64,000 bases of DNA, from NCBI GenBank assembly GCA_016169945.1, contig JADLSH010000199.1, positions 3,222,501 through 3,286,500 of the forward strand, read 5' to 3'. The DNA comes from Trachythela sp. YZ-2020 (taxonomy: Eukaryota > Cnidaria > Anthozoa > Malacalcyonacea > Clavulariidae). The notes beneath the pieces are model-generated. The model was not told the origin of the DNA and did no database searches. It was given only the letters and a program-made list of their open reading frames with translations. Position numbers and translations under genes: made by a program. Below, piece by piece: positions 36,801-51,800 of the stretch (position 1 is its first letter; every line of letters begins with the position of its first letter).

Positions 36801-39800
36801 GAAAAATACACACTACATGTACTTTAAACCAAAATTCCCTTAAATTTTAAAACCGACACCACTGAGGACGCTTCCACAAGAACGCACCTCTCAAAGATAG
36901 ACGAGTCTCTAAAACGCGGCACCTCTTTAAGATAAACACTTCTCTAAAGATAAACATTTCTCAAATGGGCACCTCTCAAAAGCGGACATCTCTCTAAGGT
37001 GGACGCCTCATTTCAACGGAAACCTCTCTAAAATGGGCATCTTTAACAAGGAGATTTCCCTGTGATAGGTACCTCCCTAAGACGACATATTTTTACGATT
37101 ACACCATTTCCAAGGCAGAATATCTCTCTAAGCTTTAAGATGAATTAACATGCAAGACCTGTCTAAAAGCCATGTTACACGAGGCAATTTTTGCGCAACT
37201 TGCAACACAATTTCGGACAAAGAGCGATGTTAGGTAAAAAGTGTATTCGCAGAGAGATTGTGAGCATGAATCTTGTGTTTTACTTTGCCGTTATTTTTCT
37301 TACTAAACATATTCAGAAGGCAACAAAGAAATGAATGAGAATGATAATATCCGTGGAGTGAAACGCGGGCCATGTTCACAGCTTTCTGTGCGTATATTTC
37401 TACATAACATGGCTCTGTGCAGAAATTGCTGCAGCAAAAATTGCCTCGCCTAATACGGACTTAAATAAAATAATAGGAAAATGGTGAAGACGGTAGAATC
37501 CCTTACCTCTCCGTTGATAAGGACTTCCTCCTGGCTTGTTTCATCAATGACCTCTTGTGCTTCAAGATATGTCAACCTAGAGCTAGAGCAGACCAAACTT
37601 CGCTCCATTCTCGCGTCACCAACAACTGTCCCATCGGGTGTCACTTCAAAACTCGCCGTAAGAGCCAAACGATCTCTTCCTTCCAATAGACTACAACAAC
37701 CTTCGGACAACTCTCGGGGAAGCATCGGAACGTTTTCGTCAGGCCTCGGTGGATAATAGCTCGTACCACGTAACCTGGCCTCTTCGTCTAGAGCTGTATT
37801 CGGCTGGACAAAATACGCCACGTCAGCGATATGAATGTGGAGCTCATAATTACCGTTACCAAGCGACCGGATGCTGATGGCGTCATCAAGATCCAGTGAC
37901 TCAGGTGGATCAATGGTAAACACGTTATTGCGGTAAACAGGACGACCTTTCTCGTTGAATGGGACCTGCCAGTTTTCATCGAATTCTTTCTTAACGCTTT
38001 TGCGTAACTTCTTATCAAATGTCCTCTTGATATTGTGCTCTTCATAGAGAATTTCCATGCCTGTTTTAAAATCTTTACCATGTGGAATATGGCGGATAGC
38101 CAGCCCAAGAGGGAAAGGGCAATCGGTACGCCATTTCAATAGTTTCACAACGAAAAGACGTTCACCAGCTAGGGCTTGATAGTAAGGTTTTCCCTTCAAG
38201 ATGTTAGCTCTAATAACCTCGTTGTCTTCCATTGTGTAGATGGGAATAATGTTCTCTTCATCCGTCTTCGTAAAATTCATGAATTTCGGAACATTTTTGT
38301 TGATAGGTACCATCACACCGGGATTCGCTCGGTCAACTGTGCACACAAACTGACGTTCTGTGGGTTCGATAGGTCTTCGCAATACACCTTTGGAATGAGA
38401 GAAAAATAAGACCAGTTTTACACTTTTTCTAAATGTATTATCTAAACATATGCTTATTACCTCCACCCGTTTTCACCTGGGTTTGTGTGCGTGCGTGCGC
38501 GTGCGCGCGCGTGCGCGCGCGTGCGCGTGCGCGCGCGTGCGCGCGCGTGTTTGTCCGTGAGCACGATAATTCAAAAAATATCACACATTTTGATACGAAA
38601 ATTTGTGGAGCTAACGGCCTTAGGCCAAGGACAAGTCGATTAAATTTTGGTTGAACTTTGATGAAAATTGGATGAGAAATTTGCAAAAGTTTGTCTTGTT
38701 CTCCAGGTCTGAAAAGAATTGAATGCGTAAATAGTGTATGAATAATTTATGCATGAATAATTTATGCATGAATAATTTATGCATGAATAATTTATGCATG
38801 AATAATTTATGCATGACTACTTGACTTAATTTTCTGACGCACTCTCCGAGTGCCCTCCATTTTATGTGTGTAGTTATCATAGTGACTAAAAAGCAACCAA
38901 AACGAATTTTATTTTACTAACAGCAAAACCTAATAGCACCACCCGTTGCCCATGGCAAAGTGTCCAAATGCCCAAATGAAGACAAATTCCTTGCTGAAGA
39001 ATTCATTTCTGAGTGTCTCAATCGGTTACCAGTGCTCTAGCCACTGCAGGGGTATACGATGCCCAATGAGATATTCACTCAACGCGGGATATCCAATACT
39101 CATATACGACCAGCTTTACAGATATGATTGAGGGACGATATGGGCTGAAAAAGCCAGGAAACTATAGCATAACTATACTCGGCAGTGTAGGAATGGTAAC
39201 CTGTGATGTCCAAAAGGATTCCAAATAAAAAATAAACCATGAACGTCTCAATCGAACCATAGGCCTCCGCTTAAACTTACCTTTTATAAACCCGAATATT
39301 ATAGCTTCTTCTTCTTGCCTTTCCTCACCTCGCGCCCTAGCGCTCGGTTGTAACTCCAGTACAACGACATCATCCTCATACACACATCGGACGCGCCCAG
39401 GGATGTGAATATCAGGACTATCTGGTGTTGGTAGTTGACCGTAATGTCGCTGCTGCCGGCTGCCGCTGTCAATACGGAAAGTGCACTTTGTAAATAGATT
39501 TGGGTTTCCTTGGACTAACTTTAACAGCTCTTCTTGTGGAAACGCTTCTATATTATCACAAAAACGTGAAGATTAGAGGGAGGCTGGTGGAAAAGGAGGG
39601 GGGGGGGGTCAGATATTTTCATGCATGGAAGAAGGGGGGGAGACTTTAAAGAGTTTTACTTATAAAATAATAGATCATATGCACTTTAAATGAGGTCTGT
39701 ATCTTTACTTATTGGGGGGAGGTCAAAAAATTTCACATTATTCACAGGGGGGGGCAACAAAATTTGATCATCTCGCAAAAAAAAAAATAAGAACTTGCCT

Positions 39801-42800
39801 ATATCATGACAAGACTGGTTGTCGCCATTCTCCTTGAGGGACGACCTTCCACCGGTGAGACGAAAAAGTCGTTCACTGTCTTTAACATGAAAGCCCAGTT
39901 CTATTCTACCATCCTTCAAACCAGCAGAAAATGTCCTACTTATGCTGACATTAGGCCAGTTTGGGGCCGAAGTCGTTGGAGCAACATCATTAAGTGGCGG
40001 GAATTCTTCAGTTGTCGCTTTTTGTTGTCGACCTTCGTCCTTTTCCTTTGTCTCCAGACATGCTTTGACAAGTTCTTCAATGATTTTATCAAAGTTATCA
40101 ATGCTATCTCGACGAAAGAAATTATCTGTTGCAGATTGATTCCTTTCCGAGTCAGCTTCTCCACCGTTCTCCTCTTTGCCAGTTGCTGGAAAATGTTAGA
40201 TAGATTATTTAAATTTGACTAAACTAAACTAAACTAAACTAAACTAAAGTCTAAACTAAAGTCTAAACTAAACTAAACTAAACTAAACTAAACTAAACTA
40301 AACTAAACTAAACTAAACTAAACTAAACTAAACTAAACTAAATATGTTCAAAAACTTTCTTATTTCAACAAGATTTAAAAGCAATTATTCCAAAAGCCAG
40401 TGGCTTATCGGGAAAAAATGTTTATTACAGAAACGAACCGGCTACGAAAAGGCAACATTCACAGACTATGAAAGTAAAGCTTTGACCTAGATGGTCAGAT
40501 GTTATTTTAGTAAGGAACTTAAGTTAGGGTATGTTAAGTTAGCAAGGGTGTTAATGCGTAAGCCCAGATATTCATCAAGATTGAAATAGATTCGTCTTAG
40601 TTTAAAACTAATTCGAGCAACAAAATCTGAATTCAACCAATATTAATTGAAAATGTTCACACACATGCATGTATATAAGTTACAGCAACTGAGACAACAA
40701 TCGTAAACATGTTTACTTAACATGCATTGAGATCAGATTTTGTTGCTCGTATTACTTCACCCTTGACGCTTGAACGGAAATGGTGATATCTTACCATTAT
40801 CATCATGATTGGTCTCATTATCTACCGCCAAATCACCTCCTCTATCATCTTGAATCCCTTCAACCCCACCGTGACCATCGACGTCGTCAGAGCGAGAAAC
40901 CGGTTGTATGTTTTGGCTTGCCATTGCGGTCGAGGGGAAACCATACGAGGTAGAAGCAGAAACATTATTCGCTTCAGTTTCAGAAGCATTGCTGCTACTT
41001 CCAGTACTATTCTCTTCACCTGAAATTTTGGGACAACCTTTAGAAAATGTATTTATTGATGTTTCCTTTTACGACCTTCGCATCAACCTTAGAAAATGTA
41101 TCTTTTAATGTTTCCGCTTTCCCATATTTGCCTCCAAACCCTGGTTTCCATTTAGTCATAACTGTCGTGAACATATCAAGGTGACCGAAGTAATATAATG
41201 TCGATATATCTCTACGGTCAGTACAGACTGATTTGTATACCGGGTGGCGCAAAAAGAAGTACGACTGTTTGATTTAGTGTTTCGTAAGAACTATTACACT
41301 CAAACAAGTTTCTTTGCATTCAGCGATGTCTAACTTAAATTTTGATATATACCATGTGCATTTTCATGCAATATTGACTGAGATAGCTGCGTTTAAACTT
41401 GAGTAAATATTTTTGGAACTGTCGAGAATTAGCTAAAAACGGCCTATTAAACTAATTTGATAACCGTTACCATTTTATCGTAAGTATTATTTCAATGAAG
41501 TGAAGTTGAAGTTAGAAATATTTCTTGAATAGATATGCTTTTTTTTAACATTTTGGTCTTTTTCAACTTCACTTCACTTCAACGAATAATATACGTGCAA
41601 AATGCTGATGATATTATCAAATATATCTAATATTTTTTTTCAATTCTTCGACACTCAATGAAGTGAAGTTGAAGTTAGAAATATTTCTTGAATAGATATG
41701 CTCTTTTATTCTAACATTTGGTCTTCGAACTTCAACTTCACTTCATTGCAACGAATACGTACGTAAAATGCTAATGATTATCAAATTATCTAATAGGCCA
41801 TTTTTCGCTAATTCTCGACACTTCCAAAAATGTTTATTCAAGTTTAAACGCAGCTATCTCAGTCAATATTGCATGAAAATGCACATGGCATATATAAGAA
41901 AACAGCATTGGTACAAGTCTGCTGCAGGTTTGTTACAACTTGCGCGTTTTTACGTGTGTATTTCGCATCGTCAAACATGACTTGGTCACGACAGTTACAA
42001 CCAAATGGAAACCAGGCTCACCATCACCATCACCATCACCATCACCATCACCATCACCATCACCATCAACTGCAACTGACTACTTTAGGTCGAAGGTAGG
42101 GCATCTATTTAAGGTTGAGTAACTTTCCTGTTCTCATATAAGTAGGGTTTGGTTAGTTTTCCGCCCTCACCAAACACTAACAATTAGGCCATAGTTATCG
42201 AGCACATGAGCCTCTGGCTCGGGTCAATTGTGCAACCACAACTTGTGTTATCGACATTAAATAGATATTATTAGTCTATCACCATCACCATCACCATCAC
42301 CATCACCATCACCATCACCATCACCGTCACCATTACCATTACCGTCACCGTCACATATACCGTTACCGTTACCGTCACCGTCACCGTCACCATCACCATC
42401 ACCGTCACCATTACCATCACCGTTACCATTACCATTACCGTCACCGTCACATATACCGTTACCGTCACCGTCACCATTACTCTACCTTTTGAAGATGTAC
42501 TTGTTAAATTTTCTTGTTTTCCATCTTCTGCATTCACGCTAGGTGTGAATTCATGAGCACTTGGATCAAGTGGCTGAGAACGAAGACAAAAGTCCATCAC
42601 AGTCTTCAAAGTGGAGCCGTGCAGACCGTTATTGCCTTCGCAGCGCCCGAGATAATCTTTCCACAAATCTCTGCATGCACCCACACTGCATAGCGACATT
42701 GGATCTCCAACGACGGCGAGCAAGGACTGGGCACGAGTCACGGCGGTATTCAAGAAACGTGGGTCGGAAAGAAATCCAAAATCAAGTTCAGAAAGATCGG

Positions 42801-45800
42801 AGTTTCGACCTTCGATTACCGAACAAGTCCACATCGTTCTGACCGTACTAATGAACAACGCCTTGAATTCCTTACCTAAATGTTAAGACAACAAATTATT
42901 GGAGCAACTGAAATACATTAGGGACTAAGTACAAAAGTTTTAAAAAGTTACCTTGGACGTTTTCGACAGTTTCGACATCAACATAACCAAGACCTTTCTT
43001 CCGTAAGCCATCTCTAATTCGTTTTACCTAATGAACAAGAAAACACATTTTCTTCGAACGAACTTACATACATAAGCTAACATTGGTACGGCGTTTGGTG
43101 GACTCCAGTTCTGAAAACCGCAACCATAACATTTTGCCGTTGTCGATTGAGTTATAGATACACAATACAATGTGGTGAGAACAAAAAAGTGGCTCACGAG
43201 CCGCCGGGGCGAGTCAATACAATTGCAACGATTGGTGGAATGTGAATTTAAGTAAGCGTCACGGAGCAGCAGATGGTGGACAACTTCAGAACTTCAATTA
43301 TATATATTTCCCACAAAATATAAAACACATACATATCATTTGAAAAGAATTAACATCATATTCTCACTCTGATAACTGCCAGTGGACCACCATCTGCTAC
43401 ACGATAGTGCTTAGTGAAACCCTGAAATGTTGAAGGTTTCCGGAACAGGGCCGCAGGTTCGATTATATACTGCCAGAGGGCCTACAGTTGCTTTTTCGCA
43501 ACTGCTCCTTAAAGTATGTATGTAATTGTCGCTCAAAAATCTAGAATATTACCAATGCCCAAAAATCTAGAATATTACCCTTAGTGAAATCCGCCTAATG
43601 GAGAGTGGCTAAATAAGACAATCTGATAGGATTGCTTTATAGCAATACCTGATCGCGGTATGGCGTGAGAACTCCAATATTCTTCGCCCAGTCTTTTGGC
43701 CAGAGATCGATAAGCTCCTCGACTCTTTTCACCACTTCTGCAACTTCAGCGTCATTATAGTACGCCAAACTTCCTTCAATTTGTTTATCCACACCTTGTG
43801 CAGTGTAGAACGAGAGCACTGGTACCAAGTCGTGAGTACTTTGGTCTCCCCTAGCAACCAATTCGCCACCATAAAAACAATCGGATGGAAACTCGAGTAT
43901 CTTCGTATGGCAACGGTAATTTTCAGTAAGTAAGACTACATAGGGTGTTTGAAGAAAAGTGCTGTCGTTGTCTGATGACGAGCTCGGCTTGCTTGGAGTT
44001 TTGTTGCACTCTTCGTAATGTGTGAATAATCTTTCGAGAAGAGATCTTTTTGGACCAATGTCTTCAGCCCACAGGCATTTTGAATAAGCTGGTGGACCCA
44101 TCTAGAAAGTTGAAGCAGCATAAGTTAAACCATGTCAGAAAGTCCAAAAACTTGTAAATAAGCCATAAACCAAGAGTACTGTACGGCAAACCAGCTGCCG
44201 TTTTGGTCACATGATCTGATGACTAGCAGTACAAATGTAGCAAATTATTAATGATTTAGTCCTAGAAATGGTCAAAATTACGTAGTGCGTCCTATGACTG
44301 GATAAACATTTTAACCAAGACTGGAAAAATATATTAATTGAGAGGACTAAATGTCATTTCAAATCTTTGGGCTTCAACTGGATGGCAATAGCGAGATTGA
44401 ATTCAGGACTTGTTCATGGAATATATTCGTTTCACGTTACTTTGTTGCGTGTCTGATGGGAAAATGATTTCCACTTCACAAATGCAACTCAAGCAACTGT
44501 ATTTTTACTATACTGAAACTTTTTGTGTGATAATTCAGTTTCAAAACTGAATTAAAGATGAGGCCGTTTAAGGGCCCTAAAACGTCCTGAAAAAGAACCT
44601 GAAAGAAGACGCCAGCGGTAGCGTTAATAGTGGTGGCAACCGTGAACAGACATGACATTTTTTACCTCTTTTCGCCGTCCTCTTCCCTTAACTTAATTTT
44701 TTCTATTCATAATTATGTCAGATTACCTGCTTATGATCTCCCGCCAAGACAATCTTTGTGTTCCCATCAGCCATTACTAGCGGGGTCAGGCACTCGGGTT
44801 CCAGGGCTTGCGCGGCCTCGTCAACTAATATATGTGTGAAACGCAATCTTCCATCTTCATAAAATTTCCACAACATACGAGCAGTCGCCAACGTTGTAAT
44901 AATGACGTTATGGTCACGAATGTCTTTCCATGTTGGTTCCCGTATTACGTTGGTTTCTTCTGGAAAGAAAACAAAAGTCAGACTTTTGCCCGTATGTACT
45001 GTACGACAAAAACTGACAAGTATTCAGGATCTCTTATTATAGCCCAGCATTGGTCCAGTGTTTCTACAGGAGGAATCTGAAGTACCCAAAGAAAACATAA
45101 GTTTTTTAGTGGAGTCAAAGTGGAAGCACTCTTCTCACATGTGATTGAAGCGATCAGAGGCGATGTTGCAATTAGGCAACTCCATACCGCTGGAAATCGA
45201 ACATAGGCTACAGATGGGAAAGGCACATGAACTAAGACCTCGTTTACACTGGAGAAAAAGATTCCGGATTCTCTAATGTTACGGGATTTGAGTATTCGGA
45301 TACGTAAAACGTTTACACTAAAACAGCTCGGAGGTTTTCGGATACGAGCGTTTACACTGCATTCATAACAAACAAAAACTTTCTATAAATTCGGTTTTCG
45401 GATAAAGCTCAAAACCGAGATGATTTTCTATTGGGTGCGTCACTGCGTGTGTAAACGTTAACATGAAACTTGATGAATCAGGAATCTTTCGCTGTAGTCT
45501 AAACGGGGTCTAAATAATCATTTCTTAAATATGGAAACTTGTAATGGAAGACATGTCAACACACGAACAAATAAACTTCTCAAGGAAAGCTTGCATTTTT
45601 TACCTTCAATATTACAATATCTACGTAGTTTTTCAGGCACAGTCTGAACATTCCGGAAAAGATTAAGAACTCTCAATGGTCGAATACTTAATGATGGTTT
45701 CTTTTGTATCTTTGCATTCAAATGTTCAAGATGAATGTCGGCGGCGCTGTTCGAATGGGTGCAGATGAGAACTTTACTGCGTTCTGATTGGCTAAGAATT

Positions 45801-48800
45801 GACACACAAGCGAGGCTGAGTGTGAATGTCTTGCCAGTACCAAATGGTCCAATCACAAGAATTGGCGGAGTAGGATTGGGATCGAGGATCATGGCAATCG
45901 CTTCGTGTTGATTTGTGTTCGGTTTTCTGTCCATAAACCAGTCAGGGATTGATTTCTATGGAATTGAAAAATAGCTGTTGATATAAGCAAAAGAAGAAAA
46001 TATGTTTCGTAAATAAAGACTTTTGAGTAAACTTGAGGGTTTGAGAATGAAACTACCTGAAAAAATATAACAAGTTCTTTAGAAGTTCTTGTCATATTTT
46101 TCAGCTAGTTTCATCCGACAAATCCCAGGTACATCGTTTATCGCCACCAACACTGGAACCAAGCATTCAAAACTTAACTTAAAGTGAAATAGCAATAAAA
46201 TGTCCCATTTGGAAGAGATTCAATATATTGCAAAACCGATACATATTTTTTCTGTATCGTTCTTGGTATAAAGAATATTCCACTTCATATTATCAAAAAT
46301 AATTGCGCATTCCGTCATCTTGGATATGCATATCATTTTCGGTACGCGTGACGTCACAACAGGGTAAACTATTTTGTATGTATATTGAGCAATCCTCGTG
46401 TCATTATGATGCTAAATTCTATTATATTTCTACTCGTCTATTTTTAATTGAACCACCAGCTATGTAGAAGCTCTAGCTGGCTGTCATCATACGACCCATG
46501 TCTGATCACGGAGTACAGCTAAGGTGGAAGACAAAGTTTTTCTGTCTGGATGTATGAAGTACTCTTTTTCGTAGAGATATATAGATCCATTACATTGGCC
46601 ACTTTGACATGGCTGCGATCGCCACGACCAGGTTTTCAAATGAAGGAGGAGAGTTGGCGAGTGAGAGTTTGCATAAAAGTTTTCTGAACCCTTATTTCTC
46701 GGCAAAACGAAAACAAGAGTTGCACGAGAGTCGCAACTCTCATCAACTCTCATACTCGTTTGACCAGGGCTTAACACATTTTCATATGTCGCGCCGGCGA
46801 AGGTTTTACTCACCTTACACTTATAAGAGACATTCTTTACGTTTGGAAGTAGAACGTCAGTTTTCTGTTTACACATATCAATTGCTTGATGCATTTCACA
46901 CATTGGTAGACGATTATATCTGAACTTGAGATCAATGTGGACGACTTGATCTTTGGCAAAAACATAGTCTTTGCATAATATCTCATTCAGCTTTATGATA
47001 ACCAGTTGAGAAGTCTTCAATTTGATGCTACATTCGTATACTCTCTTACTTTGAGAGTGTGCCACCTTCGGTCGCAAAATTACAGACATAACTGAGCGAT
47101 TTATAAGATGGCCAGCAACTTCGTCCATAACAAGGTAGTCAGATAGATAGATTTCGCCAAACAATTCTCCTGGCGCGGCATAAACTGTCGCATCAGCTCT
47201 TTCGAAGCCGTTTACTACCGTCATTGCACCGTCTTGTATATCATATCTAAACAAACAAAATGAAAGCAAAATAGTTTAATAAGTTGTAGCAGTCCAAACA
47301 CCCAGCAACAACTGGAATATCAGCCCGAAGCAAAGATACAACTAACTATCAAGATAACAGCAGCAGCAACGGCAACGGCAACGGCAACGACAACGACAAC
47401 AACATAAACAACAACAACAACAATAGAAACTACACAAATAACATGATATAAAAGGTTGGTTTCATCCATTTGTACAATCAACGAAACATATTGCATGAGT
47501 TAGTGTGCATAAATATAAAGAAGTAAAAGAATATTTCCCAACCTGGCAACCTCTGTCTGAATGTGTTCTTCTTCAATAAACAAGATATCATGCCAAAGTT
47601 TGCAGTATGTTTCACGCGAGAATTCCAGAAACTCTGCAGGATCGGGCAAAACATTTGGAATACTGTACTGCTCACATAAACCATCCAAATCCAACCCCAT
47701 TAAATCTTTACATAGCACCAATTCCATTTTGTCCACAGACCATTCTACGATGTGACAATATGTTGAACGTGACGAAGGCTGTTCTTTACTGCCACAAATA
47801 TCTTTACTTACAACCGACACGTAGAGTGAGCGAGCGAGTACCGAGGCCTGACCGAAGTCAAACACTAACTTCTGCTCGAAATCACCAAAAACACTCGACG
47901 AGAATTGAATGCAAATTTGCACTGCCGACTCTTTCTTGGCAGAATCTTCAACGAAATCCTCCTCAAGCAAACGGACACTTTGCATGTTTGAAGAACGGTT
48001 TTGTGTTTTACTGCAGCGTAGGAGTTTGAATTTATCCAAATGGGTTTCCAATAGAAAGGCGACTTGGCTTAACATTTGTTGATACTTCCTCTACAAACGT
48101 GAGGACATCATGATTGTGAATAATGTAAAATATAATAATACATGCATGCATGAACGGACAATATTTTACCTGAATTCGAACATCAAATATCCACGTATGA
48201 TCGACTTGTGGACCATCCAGTTTTACCAGTTTTACTCGCCATGGTGAACTACAGTTCACTGTTACACCAGGAAGATCCTCTTTGAGCTGATAGAAAAAAT
48301 AACACTGTTGACAAACGTATAATACTTACGATATGAGTCAGAACCAGAGGGATCGTTTTCTTCAAGTATAGTGAAGTTTGAAAACCTGTAGGCATACTGG
48401 CGGGATTAGCTATTCGTGCTGATATTAGCTGATCTTCGGTTACAATGATGAGTAAATGACTCCCCCCGTATGTGACTCCAGTCGTAAGAGAGGTAAATTG
48501 CTCTGAAATTTTTTCAAAATCCTTACTATGGAAAGAGTATGAATCTAAGTTGGAAATAGTATGAAGTCCAATTTCCATACTCCATACTAATTGTCATTTT
48601 CATACTGGATATATTATGGATTTAACGATGCAAATATGATTTCCACAATAAGGATTTCACTATTTTTTCCAGTGAATTGTCTTCGAGTGTATAGTCTGGT
48701 AATACCTAAGGCAGAGGTGGAAAAAGTATTGGATCCTGGGAATCTAGTTCCCAGAAATATTTTTGGATCTGAACTTTTGCAGTTCTTATATTAGATAATT

Positions 48801-51800
48801 ATATAATATAATGATAATTCCATAGTATATCCATAGTGTAAAAATGGTAATTAGTAAGAAATAAGTATAATTTTTAAACTAATTACAATTTTCATACTAT
48901 TTCCATAGTAAGGATTTTGTCATTTTGAAAAAAAATAATTTCTAGTGTAATGGTGACCCAGATATGTGGTGAAGATAAATAATTGAAACACAATTTTACT
49001 AACCACATGTTGTAGACCTTCATGTTTGATTCTACGGCGAACCCTTTCACCAAAACTTTCGGTCAAAAGTTGTTCCTTCTCAAGCTGTATGAGATGTTTC
49101 GCCTGACGTTGATATAATGCTTTCCAATAAGCACACTCTTCAAGGCCATGCGCAAACGTACATTTATTACCAAAGTAACAGTGACCTTGCTCAAACCTAG
49201 AAGAGAGAATAACATTACACATTATACACATTACAGATATTGAGCATCCTTTATTGGTCTTCAAAGTAAATACTACAAAGAGTACAGAGTAATCTTGAAT
49301 CGACTCGGTTGGTTCTCACAAGCCTGAAAAGCTTAGGTCTAGATTCCGACGTTTTGAGCGTCGAAAAGGCCCTTCGTCAAAGAGATTGGGCTTTGTACAG
49401 TGTTGGTAGCGCAGACAGTGCATTAGCCTTCTCAAACTCATTAATAATTCATGAGCAAAACACAAAGGAAATCACCACCGTATCGTTGTCTTGATACAAC
49501 GGTCACAGAATAGGAAATGACCAGAAGGGCCCCTCAGCCGTGCAACGTGACCCCCTATTTTTATGCAGTTTTCTGGCCAGAATAATGGCGGACCAGCCAG
49601 TTGAGCGTGTTTATTGGCCAGAAAATGCAATTGACTGGCTAGAATAATGGTAATGAACATGCGTAATGCGACATGCGCAGCATCAAAAACTTCAAAGGTT
49701 CCGCCTCAAGTGGCCCTTCTAGTCATTTCCTATTCTATGCCACGGTAATAAACACCCATAAATTAACTCAACTTTCGCGTTGAATTTTAGAAGAATGCTT
49801 CAAGTTTAGTTCAACTAAGCCCGCAGATTTTCTCAGGATATATTCCTGTTTCCTCCTGTAGTACCACTGAACTAAAAATCAAGGCACTCAGAGACTGCAT
49901 ACCTCCGCCAACAAATTTAGCCAAGTATTCATGTATAGGTTATACATGCACTAATTATTACGTATTCAGGTCTTTTTAGCCCGGTAAAGTAAGACAAACT
50001 TTTGTACATTTCTCAACCAATTTTTATCCAAACTCAACCAAACTTTATTCGATTTGTCCAAGGCCTTTGGCCATTAGCTCTACAAATTTTCGCATTAAAA
50101 TGTTTGATTTTTTCTTAGTTATCGTGCTCACAGACAAACAAACAAACACACAAACCCAGGTGAAAATATAACCTCCTGGCCCTTTCTGGGCCTCTGGGGT
50201 AAAAATAAAGCTCGTAAACTTAATCGTGTTCAGAGATACCTTCAATCGAAATTTCAAAATCTTACTGAACAAATCCCAGGACGTTTGGCGAAGCGCGTTG
50301 AGCTTTAACATAAGAAGCGTTAGTCGGACCCACGATCTCATAGGTGAAAGGTAGTCACATTTATCAGGCTCTTATGATGACAAGTCATACAAACACAAAA
50401 GAAAATCAGAGATTTCTAACCTGCGGCACACTTTGTACCGGTCCTTATAAACTCCATCAGGGGGAGGTCGAAATTTCGTAGCAGATCTTGCGTGAAGTTG
50501 CTGAGTTATTCTCATGACGTTGACTCTATGCTGAGCATCTGAATAATGATGTTCAAGTTGTAACATAGACGAGAATCTTATATCACAGAATCTACATCGT
50601 AATCTTTCTTGCTCCATGACAAACGAAATGGTGTCGGTAACTTGACTGCTTGTTTTCGTTGATCCGGACATCGGTTTTCTCTTCCTCTTCTTTTTGCCTA
50701 CGAAGATAACATAATGTAAAACAACGACGACAAAACTGAGGTTTATCGATTGTAGAGATTAATTAAGGTTACATCACATGATGTACGTGCGTTATGGTAG
50801 ATTGGACATTGCGCAACGAATTTTAGGTGTAATTTTACCAAATTTTCAGTGAAAAACTAGATATCGTAATTTGAATCTTCATTAGTAAAGTAAAAATAAC
50901 GTGTGCGGAAATGTTCTCTTCTTTAATGGTTATTTTGATACGGTTCAGTATTACCGCAGAAAGAAACCGGCATATCCCGAGAATATGCAGTCAGGTTTGG
51001 TAGAATAAAACTGAAAGTATTCTTCTCAGATGCGACTGAAAGGAAATTATAATGAAAACTGCATATACCTACCTCTCTTCAACTCTTCCTTCCAAAGAAT
51101 TATTTCCGTTGGAGGTTTCCTTGGTCGCTCTACTTTCGTCCAACCATCATCACTTTCATCAGTTTCTACTGACGTATTAGGTATGCACGACGTCACAATA
51201 CTCTGGCCAGAATCTCCGCCCGTCGGATAAGCATCTATCTCACTATGAAGAGATAACGATGATGTGGAAGGGCCAGCCGAGTCCTGGCTTGATTCGTCGA
51301 ACACATCTTGAGAAAGGAAGGATGAATATTCTGAATCCGACTCAAAGTCGTCAAGCATGTCCCCAGCGGTTGGCATGTCTTCAGAGCTTAGCACGTCGAA
51401 GGTGTTTGAAGAGGACTGGAAAGAACGGAGTGAGCTAAAAGACTCGGTTCTAGAACGAAGGCCGGTGGTACTAGAGTCGTGGCCATTTAAAGTCATACAG
51501 CTTCTGGACTTCTGTAGTGATGAAACGTTGATCTTGTGTTCTTTTCGTGAATGGCTTCCTTTCGCTGGAACAATTGTTGTATATGTCCCTGGTCGTGCTT
51601 GTGGCGTTTTCCCTACAACAGACAAAGAATCCAAGGAATAAAATCTGGTCTTCAAATTCAATGCCAGGTCGCTCTTTATCAGTAAAGACTTATTGATCGA
51701 TAATCTCTATGGCTATGCACTTGCAAAATAAAGTAATGTTTTACGCTTTAGAATTACCTAATCATTTTTATTTTTCGCTTATTCGCGACGAGGGCAACCA

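Noticed and set aside
41869..42122. Poly-His and PS-repeat ORFs
   Set aside because: Frames of the CACCAT hexamer array, not a protein.
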